DNA of 26,597 bases. Source: Devosia sp. (GTDB lineage Bacteria > Pseudomonadota > Alphaproteobacteria > Rhizobiales > Devosiaceae). The notes below the pieces were generated by a model, which ran no database searches, was not told where the DNA came from, and saw only the letters and a list, made by a program, of their open reading frames with translations. A program made the position numbers and the translations under genes. The stretch lies in contig DROE01000172.1 of the NCBI GenBank assembly GCA_011322005.1, forward strand, positions 1 to 26,597, given 5' to 3'. How positions within the stretch are numbered: the stretch's first letter is position 1; each line of letters begins with the position of its first letter. This document shows, piece after piece, positions 7,109 to 15,069 of this stretch.

Positions 7109-8125
7109 CTATTCAGTCAGTTTGAACTCTATGCGGCGATTGCGACGATAGGCTTCTTCGTTGTCGGCAGGGTCGATGGGGGAATACTCGCCAAATCCGG
7201 CTGCAACCAGCCGGGTGGGCGAAACGCCCTCGGCGACCAGCAACTTGGCCACCGAAATGGCCCGGGCCGCTGAAAGTTCCCAGTTTGAGGGGAACTGGAC
7301 TGTTGAAATGGGGCGGCGATCCGTGTGCCCGTCAATGCGCAGCACCCAGTTGATTTCGGGCGGAATTTCGGCTTCAAGCTGCAAAATGGCCTCAGCCAGT
7401 TTGGAAATCTCCGCGGCGCCCTGAGTCGAAACCGAGGCCTCTCCGGCGGAAAACAGCACCTCGGACTGGAACACAAACCGATCACCCACAATGCGCACAT
7501 CTGTCCGGCCGGCCAGCACCTCGCGCAGGCGTCCGAAAAAATCCGACCGGTAGCGGGAGAGGTCCTGCACCCTCTGGGCCAGGGCCAAATTCAGGCGACG
7601 ACCAAGGTCTGCAATCTGGGTTCGTGACTCGGTGTCCCGGGATTCGGAAGCTTCAAGGGCCTGTTCAAGTGCGCTAATCTGGGTTCTGAGCGCCGCCAGC
7701 TGCTGATTCAGCAAAGCGACTTGCGCGTTTGCCTCGGAGGAAAGCTGCTGTTCGGAGAGCAATTCGCTGCTCAGCGCGGAAATCTGCGCGTCCTTGTCAT
7801 CACCCTCACCCAGCCCGGCAAGCTGGGTCAGCAGACGGTCGCGTTCGCCCTGAGTGCCGGCCAAAGTGGCCGACAGGGAGGCAATTGTTGTTTCAAGGTC
7901 GGCGGAATTTGCCTGTTCGAGTTGCAACAGGTCGCTCAATTCAGCAATCTGGGTGTTGAGACGGCTGAGAGCGCTGTCTTTTCCCAGAATCTCCTGGGAC
8001 AGGAAGAATTGTGCCAGCATGAACAGGGAAAGCAAAAAAATGATAACCAGAAGCAGGGAGGCCATGGCGTCAACAAAGCCGGGCCAATAGTCCATACGGT
8101 CTGCTCTGCGACGGGCTGTGCGCAT
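7109..8125 (-). CDS. MotB-like protein: TM helix, coiled coil, OmpA domain
   Basis: A 338-residue protein with one transmembrane helix (about residues 17-42) and a long coiled coil (about 45-190, rich in Leu, Ala, Gln and Glu). The C-terminal OmpA/MotB peptidoglycan-binding domain includes RIDGHTDRRP, ELSAARA and the final RRNRRIEFKL. In the helix, Asp19 in FVDAMASLLLV sits where MotB carries its proton-binding Asp. The layout matches a stator B subunit anchored to the cell wall. The start ATG at 8125 follows AAAGGACAAGG. It lies 70 bases after the MotA-like gene on the same strand, implying a two-gene unit. No flagellar genes are in the window, and the coiled coil is longer than in a typical MotB. 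Relatives are often annotated as a peptidoglycan-binding or OmpA-family protein. The function is unknown. Confidence 0.85.
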   Translation of the reverse strand: MRTARRRADRMDYWPGFVDAMASLLLVIIFLLSLFMLAQFFLSQEILGKDSALSRLNTQIAELSDLLQLEQANSADLETTIASLSATLAGTQGERDRLLTQLAGLGEGDDKDAQISALSSELLSEQQLSSEANAQVALLNQQLAALRTQISALEQALEASESRDTESRTQIADLGRRLNLALAQRVQDLSRYRSDFFGRLREVLAGRTDVRIVGDRFVFQSEVLFSAGEASVSTQGAAEISKLAEAILQLEAEIPPEINWVLRIDGHTDRRPISTVQFPSNWELSAARAISVAKLLVAEGVSPTRLVAAGFGEYSPIDPADNEEAYRRNRRIEFKLTE

Positions 8126-8195
8126 TTCAACCTTGTCCTTTCACATGCCCGGGTGCCCCCGGGGATACAGAAATCCGTGGTCTGGGGACCTGACC

Positions 8196-9197
8196 CTAGT
8201 GAGTCCGGCCCGGATCGTCACCACCTTCACGCAGCATCGCGTCTATGAGATCCCGCAGTTTTTTGTTGGTTTCGCCCTGCTGGACGATATGGCGACGCAA
8301 ATCCTCCTGCTCGGCACGGATATGTTTGACCAGTCCGTCGATGCCGCGCGCCAGTTCGGCCATGGCACGGATAGCGTTCTGAGAGCTGTCGGACTGCTGC
8401 ATGGTGGAACCCAGGCGCTCAAACATGGATTGCATTTCGTCCCCCGAAACACCAAGACCGGTGGCCTGCATCTGGGTCACGGGGTGATCCAACTCGGTCA
8501 TCGAAGACATCCAGTCCTCAAGTTCGGTGGCAAAACCATTCTGAGCCTGCCCTGTCTGCAGGTCGAGAAAACCCAGAATTAAAGAGCCGGCCAGCCCGAA
8601 AAGCGAAGAGGCGAAAGCAGTACCCATTCCGCTGAGGGGGGCTTCAAGACCTTCGGTCAGGTTGGCGAACAGGTTGCCGCTGTCACCGGCGGATATATCA
8701 AGGCTCTGGATAACCGCTGTGACGGAATTTACTGTTTGCAGCAGTCCGTAAAACGTGCCCAGCAGTCCCAGAAAGACCAAAAGACCGGTCATGTAGCGGG
8801 CGGTCTCGCGCGCTTCGTCGAGACGAAAACCAACGGAATCCAGAATTGAGCGCAGGGAAGCGGGCGTTATCACCGCTTCGCCAAGCCTGTCTTGCAACAT
8901 TGAGGCGACGGGGGCCAGCAGCACAGGCTGAGAGGCATTGGCCATGGATCCGTTCTGGAGAGAGTTCACCCAGCGGATTTCGGGAAAAAGACGAATGACC
9001 TGACGAAAGGAGAGCAGAATACCCACAACCAGAACGAACAGGATCAACCCGTTGATGAACGGATTGGCCCAGAAGGCCACCAGCAATTGCGGGGCAAGAA
9101 TGCCGCCCAGCATGGCGACAAGGATCAGAAAAATGATCATCTTGATCAGGTAGACATTGGGACTTGCCAGCAAATAGGGATCATAGCGCTCTGTCAT
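8196..9197 (-). CDS. MotA/ExbB-like proton-channel subunit
   Basis: A 333-residue inner-membrane protein with four predicted transmembrane segments at about residues 18-41, 49-66, 137-157 and 189-212. The last two, LVFLGLLGTFYGLL and GMGTAFASSLFGLAGSLILG, carry the Gly/Ala/Thr-rich pattern of the MotA/TolQ/ExbB channel core. A cytoplasmic helical tail follows. Together with the MotB-like partner immediately downstream it would form an ion-driven rotary or pulling complex in the envelope. The start ATG at 9197 has GGGAGG upstream, though the spacing is long. The pair is conserved near suhB and efp in Hyphomicrobiales as far as I recall, and is often labelled flagellar motor protein MotA. It is not the flagellar motA itself, judging by context. 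Confidence 0.82.
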   Translation of the reverse strand: MTERYDPYLLASPNVYLIKMIIFLILVAMLGGILAPQLLVAFWANPFINGLILFVLVVGILLSFRQVIRLFPEIRWVNSLQNGSMANASQPVLLAPVASMLQDRLGEAVITPASLRSILDSVGFRLDEARETARYMTGLLVFLGLLGTFYGLLQTVNSVTAVIQSLDISAGDSGNLFANLTEGLEAPLSGMGTAFASSLFGLAGSLILGFLDLQTGQAQNGFATELEDWMSSMTELDHPVTQMQATGLGVSGDEMQSMFERLGSTMQQSDSSQNAIRAMAELARGIDGLVKHIRAEQEDLRRHIVQQGETNKKLRDLIDAMLREGGDDPGRTH

Positions 9198-9358
9198 GGC
9201 CTAAATTTCAAGCCTCCCGGGTGATTTGCTCAAAATAAGACTATTCAGCCCATGATGTCCTGACAATGGCATTGAGCCAATTTAGGGACAGCCCCGGCGG
9301 CAAATATGAGTTCAGCTTTCAACATGTCCGCCTTGCACTCTTTTTTGACCGGGCGAGT

Positions 9359-10165
9359 TCAATGCGTCCTGTCCCTGACAGCTTTGAGGCGTTTTAAGAT
9401 CGCATGATGGATTGCTTCATTGCCTGCAACCACCTCGCCATCCTGGATGTTATCCGCCTTACCTGAAAAATCTGAAACAAAACCGCCTGCTTCGCGAACA
9501 AGAACCAGACCAGGAGCGATATCCCAGGGGGCCAGTTCGGCCTCCCAATAGAGATCAAAACGCCCCGCTGCCAGCCACGCAAGATCGGTGGAGGCCGAAC
9601 CGGTTCTGCGAATACCGGCCAGGCTGGGCAAAATATGTGCAAGCTGGCGGATTTCTCGAGTTGTGCCTGCGGTATTGCGCGAATTGATGCCCGTCGCACC
9701 GACACATTCAGAAAGTTTGCGCCGCCCCCCCACGCGCAGGCGCTTGCGCTCGTTGAGCCAGGCTCCGCGCCCTTTTTCCGCAGTGAATGTTTCGTCCATG
9801 ATGGGGTTATAAATCACCGAGGCAATAACCTCCCCGTTGCGCTCCAGGGCGATGGCGCAGGCAAAAAGGGGGATGGAGTGCAAAAAATTCGTGGTGCCGT
9901 CCAGGGGATCAATTATCCAGCGATGCTGGCCGTCCGTTCCCTTTATTTCGCCGCTCTCCTCCATAAGGAAGGAATAGGTGGGCCGGGCCTTGAGCAGTTC
10001 GTCGTGCACGATTTCCTCGGCCTTGCGGTCGGCGTTGGAAACAAAGTCCGCAGGGCCTTTGCGGGATACCTGAAGGTTTTCCACTTCCCCGAAGTCACGG
10101 GTCAAAGAGCGGCCTGCCTTGTGAGCGGCCCTGATCATAATATTTAGCAGTGCTGAAGCGGCCAT
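9359..10165 (-). CDS. suhB: inositol monophosphatase family protein (SuhB-like)
   Basis: A 268-residue magnesium-dependent phosphatase of the inositol-monophosphatase fold. Metal-binding motifs are all visible: MEESGE around residues 68-73, WIIDPLDGTTNFLH with Asp86 and Asp89, and ELAPWDIAPGLVLVREAGG with the distal Asp. Substrates in this family include inositol-1-phosphate and related sugar phosphates; SuhB also modulates rRNA antitermination in enterobacteria. The reaction here cannot be told from sequence. The gene lies 15 bases downstream of efp and is probably cotranscribed. The start at 10165 (MAASALLNIMIRAAHKAG) aligns with the usual start of the family. Confidence 0.92.
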   Translation of the reverse strand: MAASALLNIMIRAAHKAGRSLTRDFGEVENLQVSRKGPADFVSNADRKAEEIVHDELLKARPTYSFLMEESGEIKGTDGQHRWIIDPLDGTTNFLHSIPLFACAIALERNGEVIASVIYNPIMDETFTAEKGRGAWLNERKRLRVGGRRKLSECVGATGINSRNTAGTTREIRQLAHILPSLAGIRRTGSASTDLAWLAAGRFDLYWEAELAPWDIAPGLVLVREAGGFVSDFSGKADNIQDGEVVAGNEAIHHAILKRLKAVRDRTH

Positions 10166-10180
10166 TTGATCTACCCTGAA

Positions 10181-10744
10181 CTAGTCGGCGCGTTTGAAGT
10201 AGGTGATTTCTCCGGTGTCCACGACAATGTTTTCGCCCTCGGAGATAAAGGGGGGAACCATGACCTTGATGCCGTTTTCCAGCACCGCCGGCTTGAACGA
10301 ATTGGCGGCCGTTTGTCCTTTGACAACGGGTTCTGTCTCGCTCACCTGCAGGGTGACGAACTGGGGCAGCGAGATGCCCAGCGGCGTTCCTTCGTGGCTC
10401 TCCACCTGCACATTCATGCCATCCTGAAGGAACCGGGCCCGGTCGCCGACAAAGTCGGCCATCAGTTCGAGCTGCTCAAAGGTTTCGTTATCCATGAACA
10501 CCAGCATGTCGTCCTGCTTGTAGAGAAATTGATAGTTCTTCTGCTCAAGGCGGATTCTTTCAACCGTTTCGGCGGAACGGAAACGTTCGTTCAGTTTGGT
10601 GTTTGAAACAATGCCCTTTAGTTCGACCTGGGCAAAAGCGCCGCCCTTGCCGGGCTTTACGTGGTTGACCTTCACTGCAACCCATAACTCGCCTTTGTGC
10701 TGGATGACGTTTCCGGGACGGATTTCGTTGCCGTTTATCTTCAT
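10181..10744 (-). CDS. efp: translation elongation factor P
   Basis: A 187-residue three-domain protein that binds ribosomes stalled at consecutive prolines. The N-terminal KOW-like domain contains NHVKPGKGGAFAQV, with Lys33 at the tip of the loop that is modified in many bacteria. The OB domains end with the typical GEITYFKRAD. I place the start at the ATG at 10744 (MKINGNEIRPGNVIQ), where EF-P proteins start; the open frame extends 22 codons upstream without homology. The ribosome binding site is weak (GGAAC). It is between the Sel1-repeat gene and suhB on the same strand. No lysyl-transferase (epmA) gene is in the window, so the modification route is unknown. Confidence 0.97.
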   Translation of the reverse strand: MKINGNEIRPGNVIQHKGELWVAVKVNHVKPGKGGAFAQVELKGIVSNTKLNERFRSAETVERIRLEQKNYQFLYKQDDMLVFMDNETFEQLELMADFVGDRARFLQDGMNVQVESHEGTPLGISLPQFVTLQVSETEPVVKGQTAANSFKPAVLENGIKVMVPPFISEGENIVVDTGEITYFKRAD

Positions 10745-10831
10745 CAGTCTGAGTTCCAACGCAGTCTTTTGTGTTTCGGGGCTTGTGCCCCAGTTTGAAG
10801 CGGCATGCAAGGCTTTGGGGGGCGGGGTATG

Positions 10832-11902
10832 TCAGTTTGCAGAAGAGAGAGCGTCAACCAGTTCGTCCATGGCCCGGCGCATGTCGTCGTCCGTGTTCGG
10901 AGGGGTCAGCGCCGGGGTTTGCGCTACCGTTGGCGGCAGAGCGGGCCAAAAGCGGGCCCGTTGCTCGGCAAGAGACAACTCCTCTGGCGTAATGGACAGC
11001 AGCAGCCGTTCCAGCTCGGTATCGACCAGCCCCTGACGTCGGGCCAGTGCCCGCCATTTGGCCGCTTCCACGAAATCCTGTTCAATACCTTCACCGACCG
11101 CGAGCAGTTTTGCCAAACGATTCTGTGCCACAGCGTTGCCCGCTTCAGCGGCTCTTGCATACCATTGGGCGGCGGCGGCGCGGTCCCGGTCAACGCCGTT
11201 ACCCAGATAGAGGAGGGTGGCGTATTCGACCTGGGCTTCGGGCAGACCCATCTGGGCCGCACGTCCGATCTGCTCGGCTCCGGCGCGGGTGTCGGGGATG
11301 ATACCGGCACCCTCCATCAGCATGATTCCATAATCGTACATGGCTTCGGGCAGGCCCGCCTGCGCAGCCTCGCGCAGAAGTTCAACAGCACGGGCAAAAC
11401 TTGGCTCGGCGCTGGTGCCCTCTATGTGAAGCAGGGCGAGATTGTACTTTGCCTCCCTGTGCCCGGCCTCAGCCGCCTGCCGGAACAGTTCGGCGGCGCG
11501 TTTGGGATTTCTGGGAACACCGCGCCCGTGCTGATACATCAATGCGAGTTGGAAGGCGGCGGAGGCATCGCCGTTTTGTGCACCAATGGCATACCAGCTT
11601 GAAGCAAGGGCCAGATTTTGGGCCACGCCCAGACCGTTGGCATAAATGGTTGCAATCAGGGTCTGAGCAGCAGCGTCATTCTGCTCAGCGCGCTGGAGAG
11701 CAAGAGCCAGTGCCGTCAGGTACCGGCCGCGCTGGAAAGCGCCAAAGGCCAAATCCACATTGCGACGGGGGCCAAAGATTTCCTCGGAAATCGCCTCGGC
11801 GCCTCCGTTTGAGGAGGGGGCGGCGGTCAGTTGCGCGGCGGCGGGATCCGCCATGGCCGCACAAAAGGCAAACACAACTGCGATTGGAGTCAAAGATTTC
11901 AT
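10832..11902 (-). CDS. secreted Sel1-repeat (TPR-like) protein
   Basis: A 356-residue protein with a signal peptide (hydrophobic residues 5-20, probable cleavage after AAA at 21-23), so it is exported to the periplasm. At least six Sel1-like repeats follow, visible as units such as YANGLGVAQNLALASSWY, YQHGRGVPRNPKRAAELF and YLGNGVDRDRAAAAQWYARA. Such solenoids act as protein-binding scaffolds. The C-terminal 50 residues are Pro- and Asp-rich and probably flexible. The ATG overlaps the stop of the ThiE-like gene by four bases (ATGA), so translation is likely coupled. A protein of this kind follows the pgk/thiE region in many Hyphomicrobiales. The partner is unknown. Confidence 0.85.
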   Translation of the reverse strand: MKSLTPIAVVFAFCAAMADPAAAQLTAAPSSNGGAEAISEEIFGPRRNVDLAFGAFQRGRYLTALALALQRAEQNDAAAQTLIATIYANGLGVAQNLALASSWYAIGAQNGDASAAFQLALMYQHGRGVPRNPKRAAELFRQAAEAGHREAKYNLALLHIEGTSAEPSFARAVELLREAAQAGLPEAMYDYGIMLMEGAGIIPDTRAGAEQIGRAAQMGLPEAQVEYATLLYLGNGVDRDRAAAAQWYARAAEAGNAVAQNRLAKLLAVGEGIEQDFVEAAKWRALARRQGLVDTELERLLLSITPEELSLAEQRARFWPALPPTVAQTPALTPPNTDDDMRRAMDELVDALSSAN

Positions 11903-12492
11903 CGACCATTCCCGGACATGGCCAGCTTGACTGCTTGAGCGGGGCCTTGGGGGGCATTCCAGACATTAGTCCCCAGCCCGACGAACTCGCCGTTTTGGGG
12001 TGCCAATTCGTGCGCTGGTGTCACAGGGTCTGACAGCACACACGGAGTCTCAAATAGTTCAGCCCACCACTGTGCCAGTTCCCTGGTTGCCCGGTCCGGG
12101 GTACGCTCCAGACTGCCAAACAGAATGAAGTCGGCCCCGACTTCTCCGCGCAGCATGGCTTCGTGCCTCGAATGAACATCGCCCGCGCCAACAATATATT
12201 GTGGTTTCAGGGCGTTGATGGCTTGAACAAACCTGTTCTGGCCCGAACTCACATACACGCCATCAGCCCGGAATTGTTTTACGAGCTCCGGGCAATTGTC
12301 CAGAAGGACGGCACAGTCGCTTGATTGTGCGAGCGGTGCCAAGGCCCGGACACGGTTTTCATACTGCTGATGGTTCAGTCCTGCGCGTGTGAGGAGCAGG
12401 GCGGAAACCAGGCCCGTTTCAAGAGCGGAAACCAGCTTGGGCTGGAATGTTTTTTCATCCAGTTCATTGGGGGTGATCAGAAAAACCTGCAC
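11899..12492 (-). CDS. ThiE/TenI-like protein with degenerate active site
   Basis: A 197-residue TIM-barrel protein of the thiamine phosphate synthase/TenI superfamily. The pattern is recognisable: FLITPNELD at strand 1, ADGVYVSSGQ where ThiE has GVHLGQ, and GADFILFGSLERT where ThiE has GADYvxxGP. Key ThiE residues for pyrophosphate binding look changed (LLLTRAG instead of the Arg-x-Lys motif; VGLGTNVWNAP instead of a GI-rich loop). It is therefore probably a paralogue without synthase activity, as in the second ThiE-like gene of rhizobia. I prefer the GTG at 12492, preceded by AGGA; a TTG at 12558 would add 22 residues. It lies downstream of pgk and overlaps the Sel1 gene by four bases. Confidence 0.72.
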   Translation of the reverse strand: MQVFLITPNELDEKTFQPKLVSALETGLVSALLLTRAGLNHQQYENRVRALAPLAQSSDCAVLLDNCPELVKQFRADGVYVSSGQNRFVQAINALKPQYIVGAGDVHSRHEAMLRGEVGADFILFGSLERTPDRATRELAQWWAELFETPCVLSDPVTPAHELAPQNGEFVGLGTNVWNAPQGPAQAVKLAMSGNGR

Positions 12493-12621
12493 AAAAAATT
12501 GTCCTGTAAGCTGGCCGTGTTTCGAATTTGGGGAGCAATGAGGGCAAATTTTGTTCAAAAAAAGTGGAAATTTCGCCAGCAGGCATAGGTAACCCTGGCG
12601 TAAGGCAGTGTTCTGGCAATA

Positions 12622-13824
12622 TCACAGCGGTTGCAGAGCAGTAACTCCTGGCAGTTTTTTGCCTTCCATCCATTCCAGAAACGCGCCCCCGGCGGTCGAC
12701 ACATAGGTGAATTTGTCCTTGACCCCGGCATGGGCAAGGGCAGCAACGGTATCACCGCCCCCAGCCACCGAAATCAGCAGTTCGGACTTGGTGCGCGCCG
12801 CCACATATCGGGCAATTTCAACGGTGCCCTTGTCGAATGGATTGAGTTCAAACGCGCCCAGGGGTCCGTTCCAGATGAGTGTGCTGGCGTCATCAATGGC
12901 ACCTTTGATGCGTTCGATGGTGGTGGGGCCAACGTCCAAAATCATGCCGTCGGGGTCAATGGCGTCGATGCCATAAAGTCGGTTGGGGGCGTTCGCTTCG
13001 AATTTCCAGGCGACAACCGCGTCGATGGGCAGCAGGATTGTGCAACGCGCATCAGCGGCTTTTTCCATGATCCGGTGGGCGGTTTCGGCCAGGTCGTGTT
13101 CGCACAGGGACCGGCCCACGCTGATGCCGACGGCATGCAGAAAAGTATTGGCCATCCCGCCACCGATAACCAGCGCATCGACCTTGTTTATCAGATGTTC
13201 CAGCAGGTCGATTTTTGTTGAAACCTTGGCCCCCCCGATGAGGGCAATAAGGGGACGCTTGGGGTTGCCCAAACCTTTGGCCAGAGCGTTCAACTCGCGC
13301 TGCATGGCGCGCCCGGCAGCGTTTGGCAACAGGTGGGCAAGGGCTTCGGTTGAGGCATGGGCGCGATGGGCGGCAGAAAACGCATCGTTGACGTAGATGT
13401 CACCAAGCTCGGCCATGCGGGCGCCAAGTTCAGCATCGTTTGTTGTTTCGCCGGGATGAAAGCGGGTGTTCTCCATCACCAGAACCGAGCCGGGCTCGGC
13501 TTTTTCAATCTGCTCTTTTGCAGCGCTGATATCATTCCAGTCGGTTTTGACGAATTCGACCTTGTGTCCAAAAACTTCTGCCAGCGCCGGAACGACCATT
13601 TCCAGCGACAGGTCGGGAACGACCTTGCCCTCCGGGCGTCCAAAATGGGAAAGCAATATGGCTTTGCCCTCGACCTTGGTGATGTCCCTGAGGGTAGGCA
13701 CGATGCGCTCCAGGCGGGTGGCATCGCTTACCTTTTTGCCTTTTACCGGAACATTGAGGTCGACGCGGACCAGCACGTTTTTGTGCGCGAACTGCAAATC
13801 ATCCATAGTGTTGAATTCTGCCAT
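12622..13824 (-). CDS. pgk: phosphoglycerate kinase
   Basis: A 400-residue cytosolic enzyme that interconverts 1,3-bisphosphoglycerate and 3-phosphoglycerate with ADP/ATP. Recognisable blocks are VLVRVDLNVPVKG (substrate-binding Arg and Asn) near residue 18, LLSHFGRPEGK, ENTRFHPGE, and KVSTKIDLLEHLINKVD followed by IGGGMANTF. The nucleotide-binding C-terminal part has WNGPLGAFE and SVAGGGDTVAAL. All are intact and the length is normal. The start is the ATG at 13824 (MAEFNTMDDL) with GAGGAG upstream; the open frame continues 73 codons upstream but has no family match there. It follows gap with a terminator-like hairpin in between, so some transcripts may stop before it. Confidence 0.97.
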   Translation of the reverse strand: MAEFNTMDDLQFAHKNVLVRVDLNVPVKGKKVSDATRLERIVPTLRDITKVEGKAILLSHFGRPEGKVVPDLSLEMVVPALAEVFGHKVEFVKTDWNDISAAKEQIEKAEPGSVLVMENTRFHPGETTNDAELGARMAELGDIYVNDAFSAAHRAHASTEALAHLLPNAAGRAMQRELNALAKGLGNPKRPLIALIGGAKVSTKIDLLEHLINKVDALVIGGGMANTFLHAVGISVGRSLCEHDLAETAHRIMEKAADARCTILLPIDAVVAWKFEANAPNRLYGIDAIDPDGMILDVGPTTIERIKGAIDDASTLIWNGPLGAFELNPFDKGTVEIARYVAARTKSELLISVAGGGDTVAALAHAGVKDKFTYVSTAGGAFLEWMEGKKLPGVTALQPL

Positions 13825-13917
13825 GCCGGTTTGCTCCTCAGCGCGATATTTTTTGCCTGTTGGCGACAGGCTACGCGTTCCGGGCTTCCCGCTCAACATG
13901 AACCGGGCGGATGGGCG

Positions 13918-13946
13918 AAAAAAACCGGGCCATTTCCGGCCCGGTT
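13918..13946 (-). terminator. intrinsic terminator after gap
   Basis: On the minus strand a seven-base G/C stem (13944-13938 with 13931-13925), extended by A-T pairs, runs into seven T residues (13924-13918). It starts about 30 bases after the gap stop and lies before pgk. It probably attenuates read-through from gap into pgk and need not be a complete stop. Confidence 0.75.
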
Positions 13947-13975
13947 GAAAATTGTCGAGCTTGCTACAAAGTTCT

Positions 13976-14983
13976 CTAAAGAGTTTTTGCCATCTCTGAA
14001 GCGACGTCAGCCATGCGGCACGAAAAGCCCCATTCGTTGTCATACCAACTCATGACATGCACAAGACTTCCGCCAAGCAGTTTGGTCTGTTTGGCGGCGA
14101 AAACCGACGAATGGGGGTTGTGGTTGAAGTCGATAGAGACCTTGGGCTCCTCGTCATAGGCCAGCACGCCCTTAAGAGCACCCGAGGCAGCTTCCTTGAC
14201 GATTGCATTTATTTCTTCAACCGTGGTGTCGCGCCTGGCGACAAAAGTCAGGTCCACCACCGAAACGTTGGGGGTGGGTACGCGCAGGGACGCGCCATCG
14301 AGCACACCTTCAAGTTCGGGCAATACCAGCCCCAATGCCCGGGCGGCACCGGTCGAAGTTGGGATGACCGACATGGCGGCGGCACGGGCGCGATAGAGGT
14401 CCTTGTGCATGGTATCAAGGGTGGGCTGGTCGCCGGTATAGGCGTGAATTGTGGTCATGAAGCCTTTTTGAATACCCACGCTGTCATTGAGAATTTTGGC
14501 GACCGGGGCGAGGCAGTTGGTGGTGCAGGACCCGTTTGAGACGACTTTATGGTCGGCGCCAATCAATTCGTGATTGACGCCATAAACCACGGTCAGGTCG
14601 GCATTGGCGCCGGGTGCCGAAATCAAAACGCGCTTGGCGCCGGCCTCCAGATGCCACCCGGCCTTGTCACGGGCGGTGAAAATGCCCGTACATTCCATGG
14701 CGATGTCAATATCCAGTTCTCCCCAGGGCAGCTCTTTGGGGTCGCGTATGGCATAGACCCTGATGGGGCCCTGACCAACGTCGATAGTGTCGCCATCAAC
14801 TTTAACCTCGCCGCCGAACGTTCCGTGCACGCTGTCGTAGCGCATCAGGTGGGCATTGGTTTCAACCGAGCCCAAATCGTTGATGGCCACGACCTGAATA
14901 TCGGTGCGCCCGTTTTCGATTATGGCCCGCAGGATGTTGCGCCCGATGCGGCCAAATCCGTTGATTGCGACACGAATTGCCAT
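13976..14983 (-). CDS. gap: glyceraldehyde-3-phosphate dehydrogenase, type I
   Basis: A 335-residue NAD-dependent enzyme of glycolysis/gluconeogenesis forming 1,3-bisphosphoglycerate. The Rossmann motif INGFGRIGRN is at residues 7-16. Catalytic Cys153 is in SNGSCTTNC and its partner His180 in TTIHAYTGDQ. The C-terminal end has VHVMSWYDNEWGFS, which closes the active site. The start ATG at 14983 is preceded by AAAGGAG; the open frame extends 20 codons upstream without meaning. It lies 86 bases after tkt on the same strand. Asp36 after the second strand (VVAINDLG) suggests NAD preference. Family and active site are complete. Confidence 0.97.
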   Translation of the reverse strand: MAIRVAINGFGRIGRNILRAIIENGRTDIQVVAINDLGSVETNAHLMRYDSVHGTFGGEVKVDGDTIDVGQGPIRVYAIRDPKELPWGELDIDIAMECTGIFTARDKAGWHLEAGAKRVLISAPGANADLTVVYGVNHELIGADHKVVSNGSCTTNCLAPVAKILNDSVGIQKGFMTTIHAYTGDQPTLDTMHKDLYRARAAAMSVIPTSTGAARALGLVLPELEGVLDGASLRVPTPNVSVVDLTFVARRDTTVEEINAIVKEAASGALKGVLAYDEEPKVSIDFNHNPHSSVFAAKQTKLLGGSLVHVMSWYDNEWGFSCRMADVASEMAKTL

Positions 14984-15069
14984 TTGTCTGCTCCTTTGAA
15001 AAGGTTGGAAATCGGCACCATCGGGTCCTTCCAGGGGCCGCAATTGCCGGTTGAGGTTTTGAACCGGGC

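Noticed and set aside
7109..9197. A Zorya phage-defence system
   Set aside because: The pair has ZorAB-like architecture, but no ZorC, ZorD or ZorE gene is adjacent, and the surroundings are core genes.
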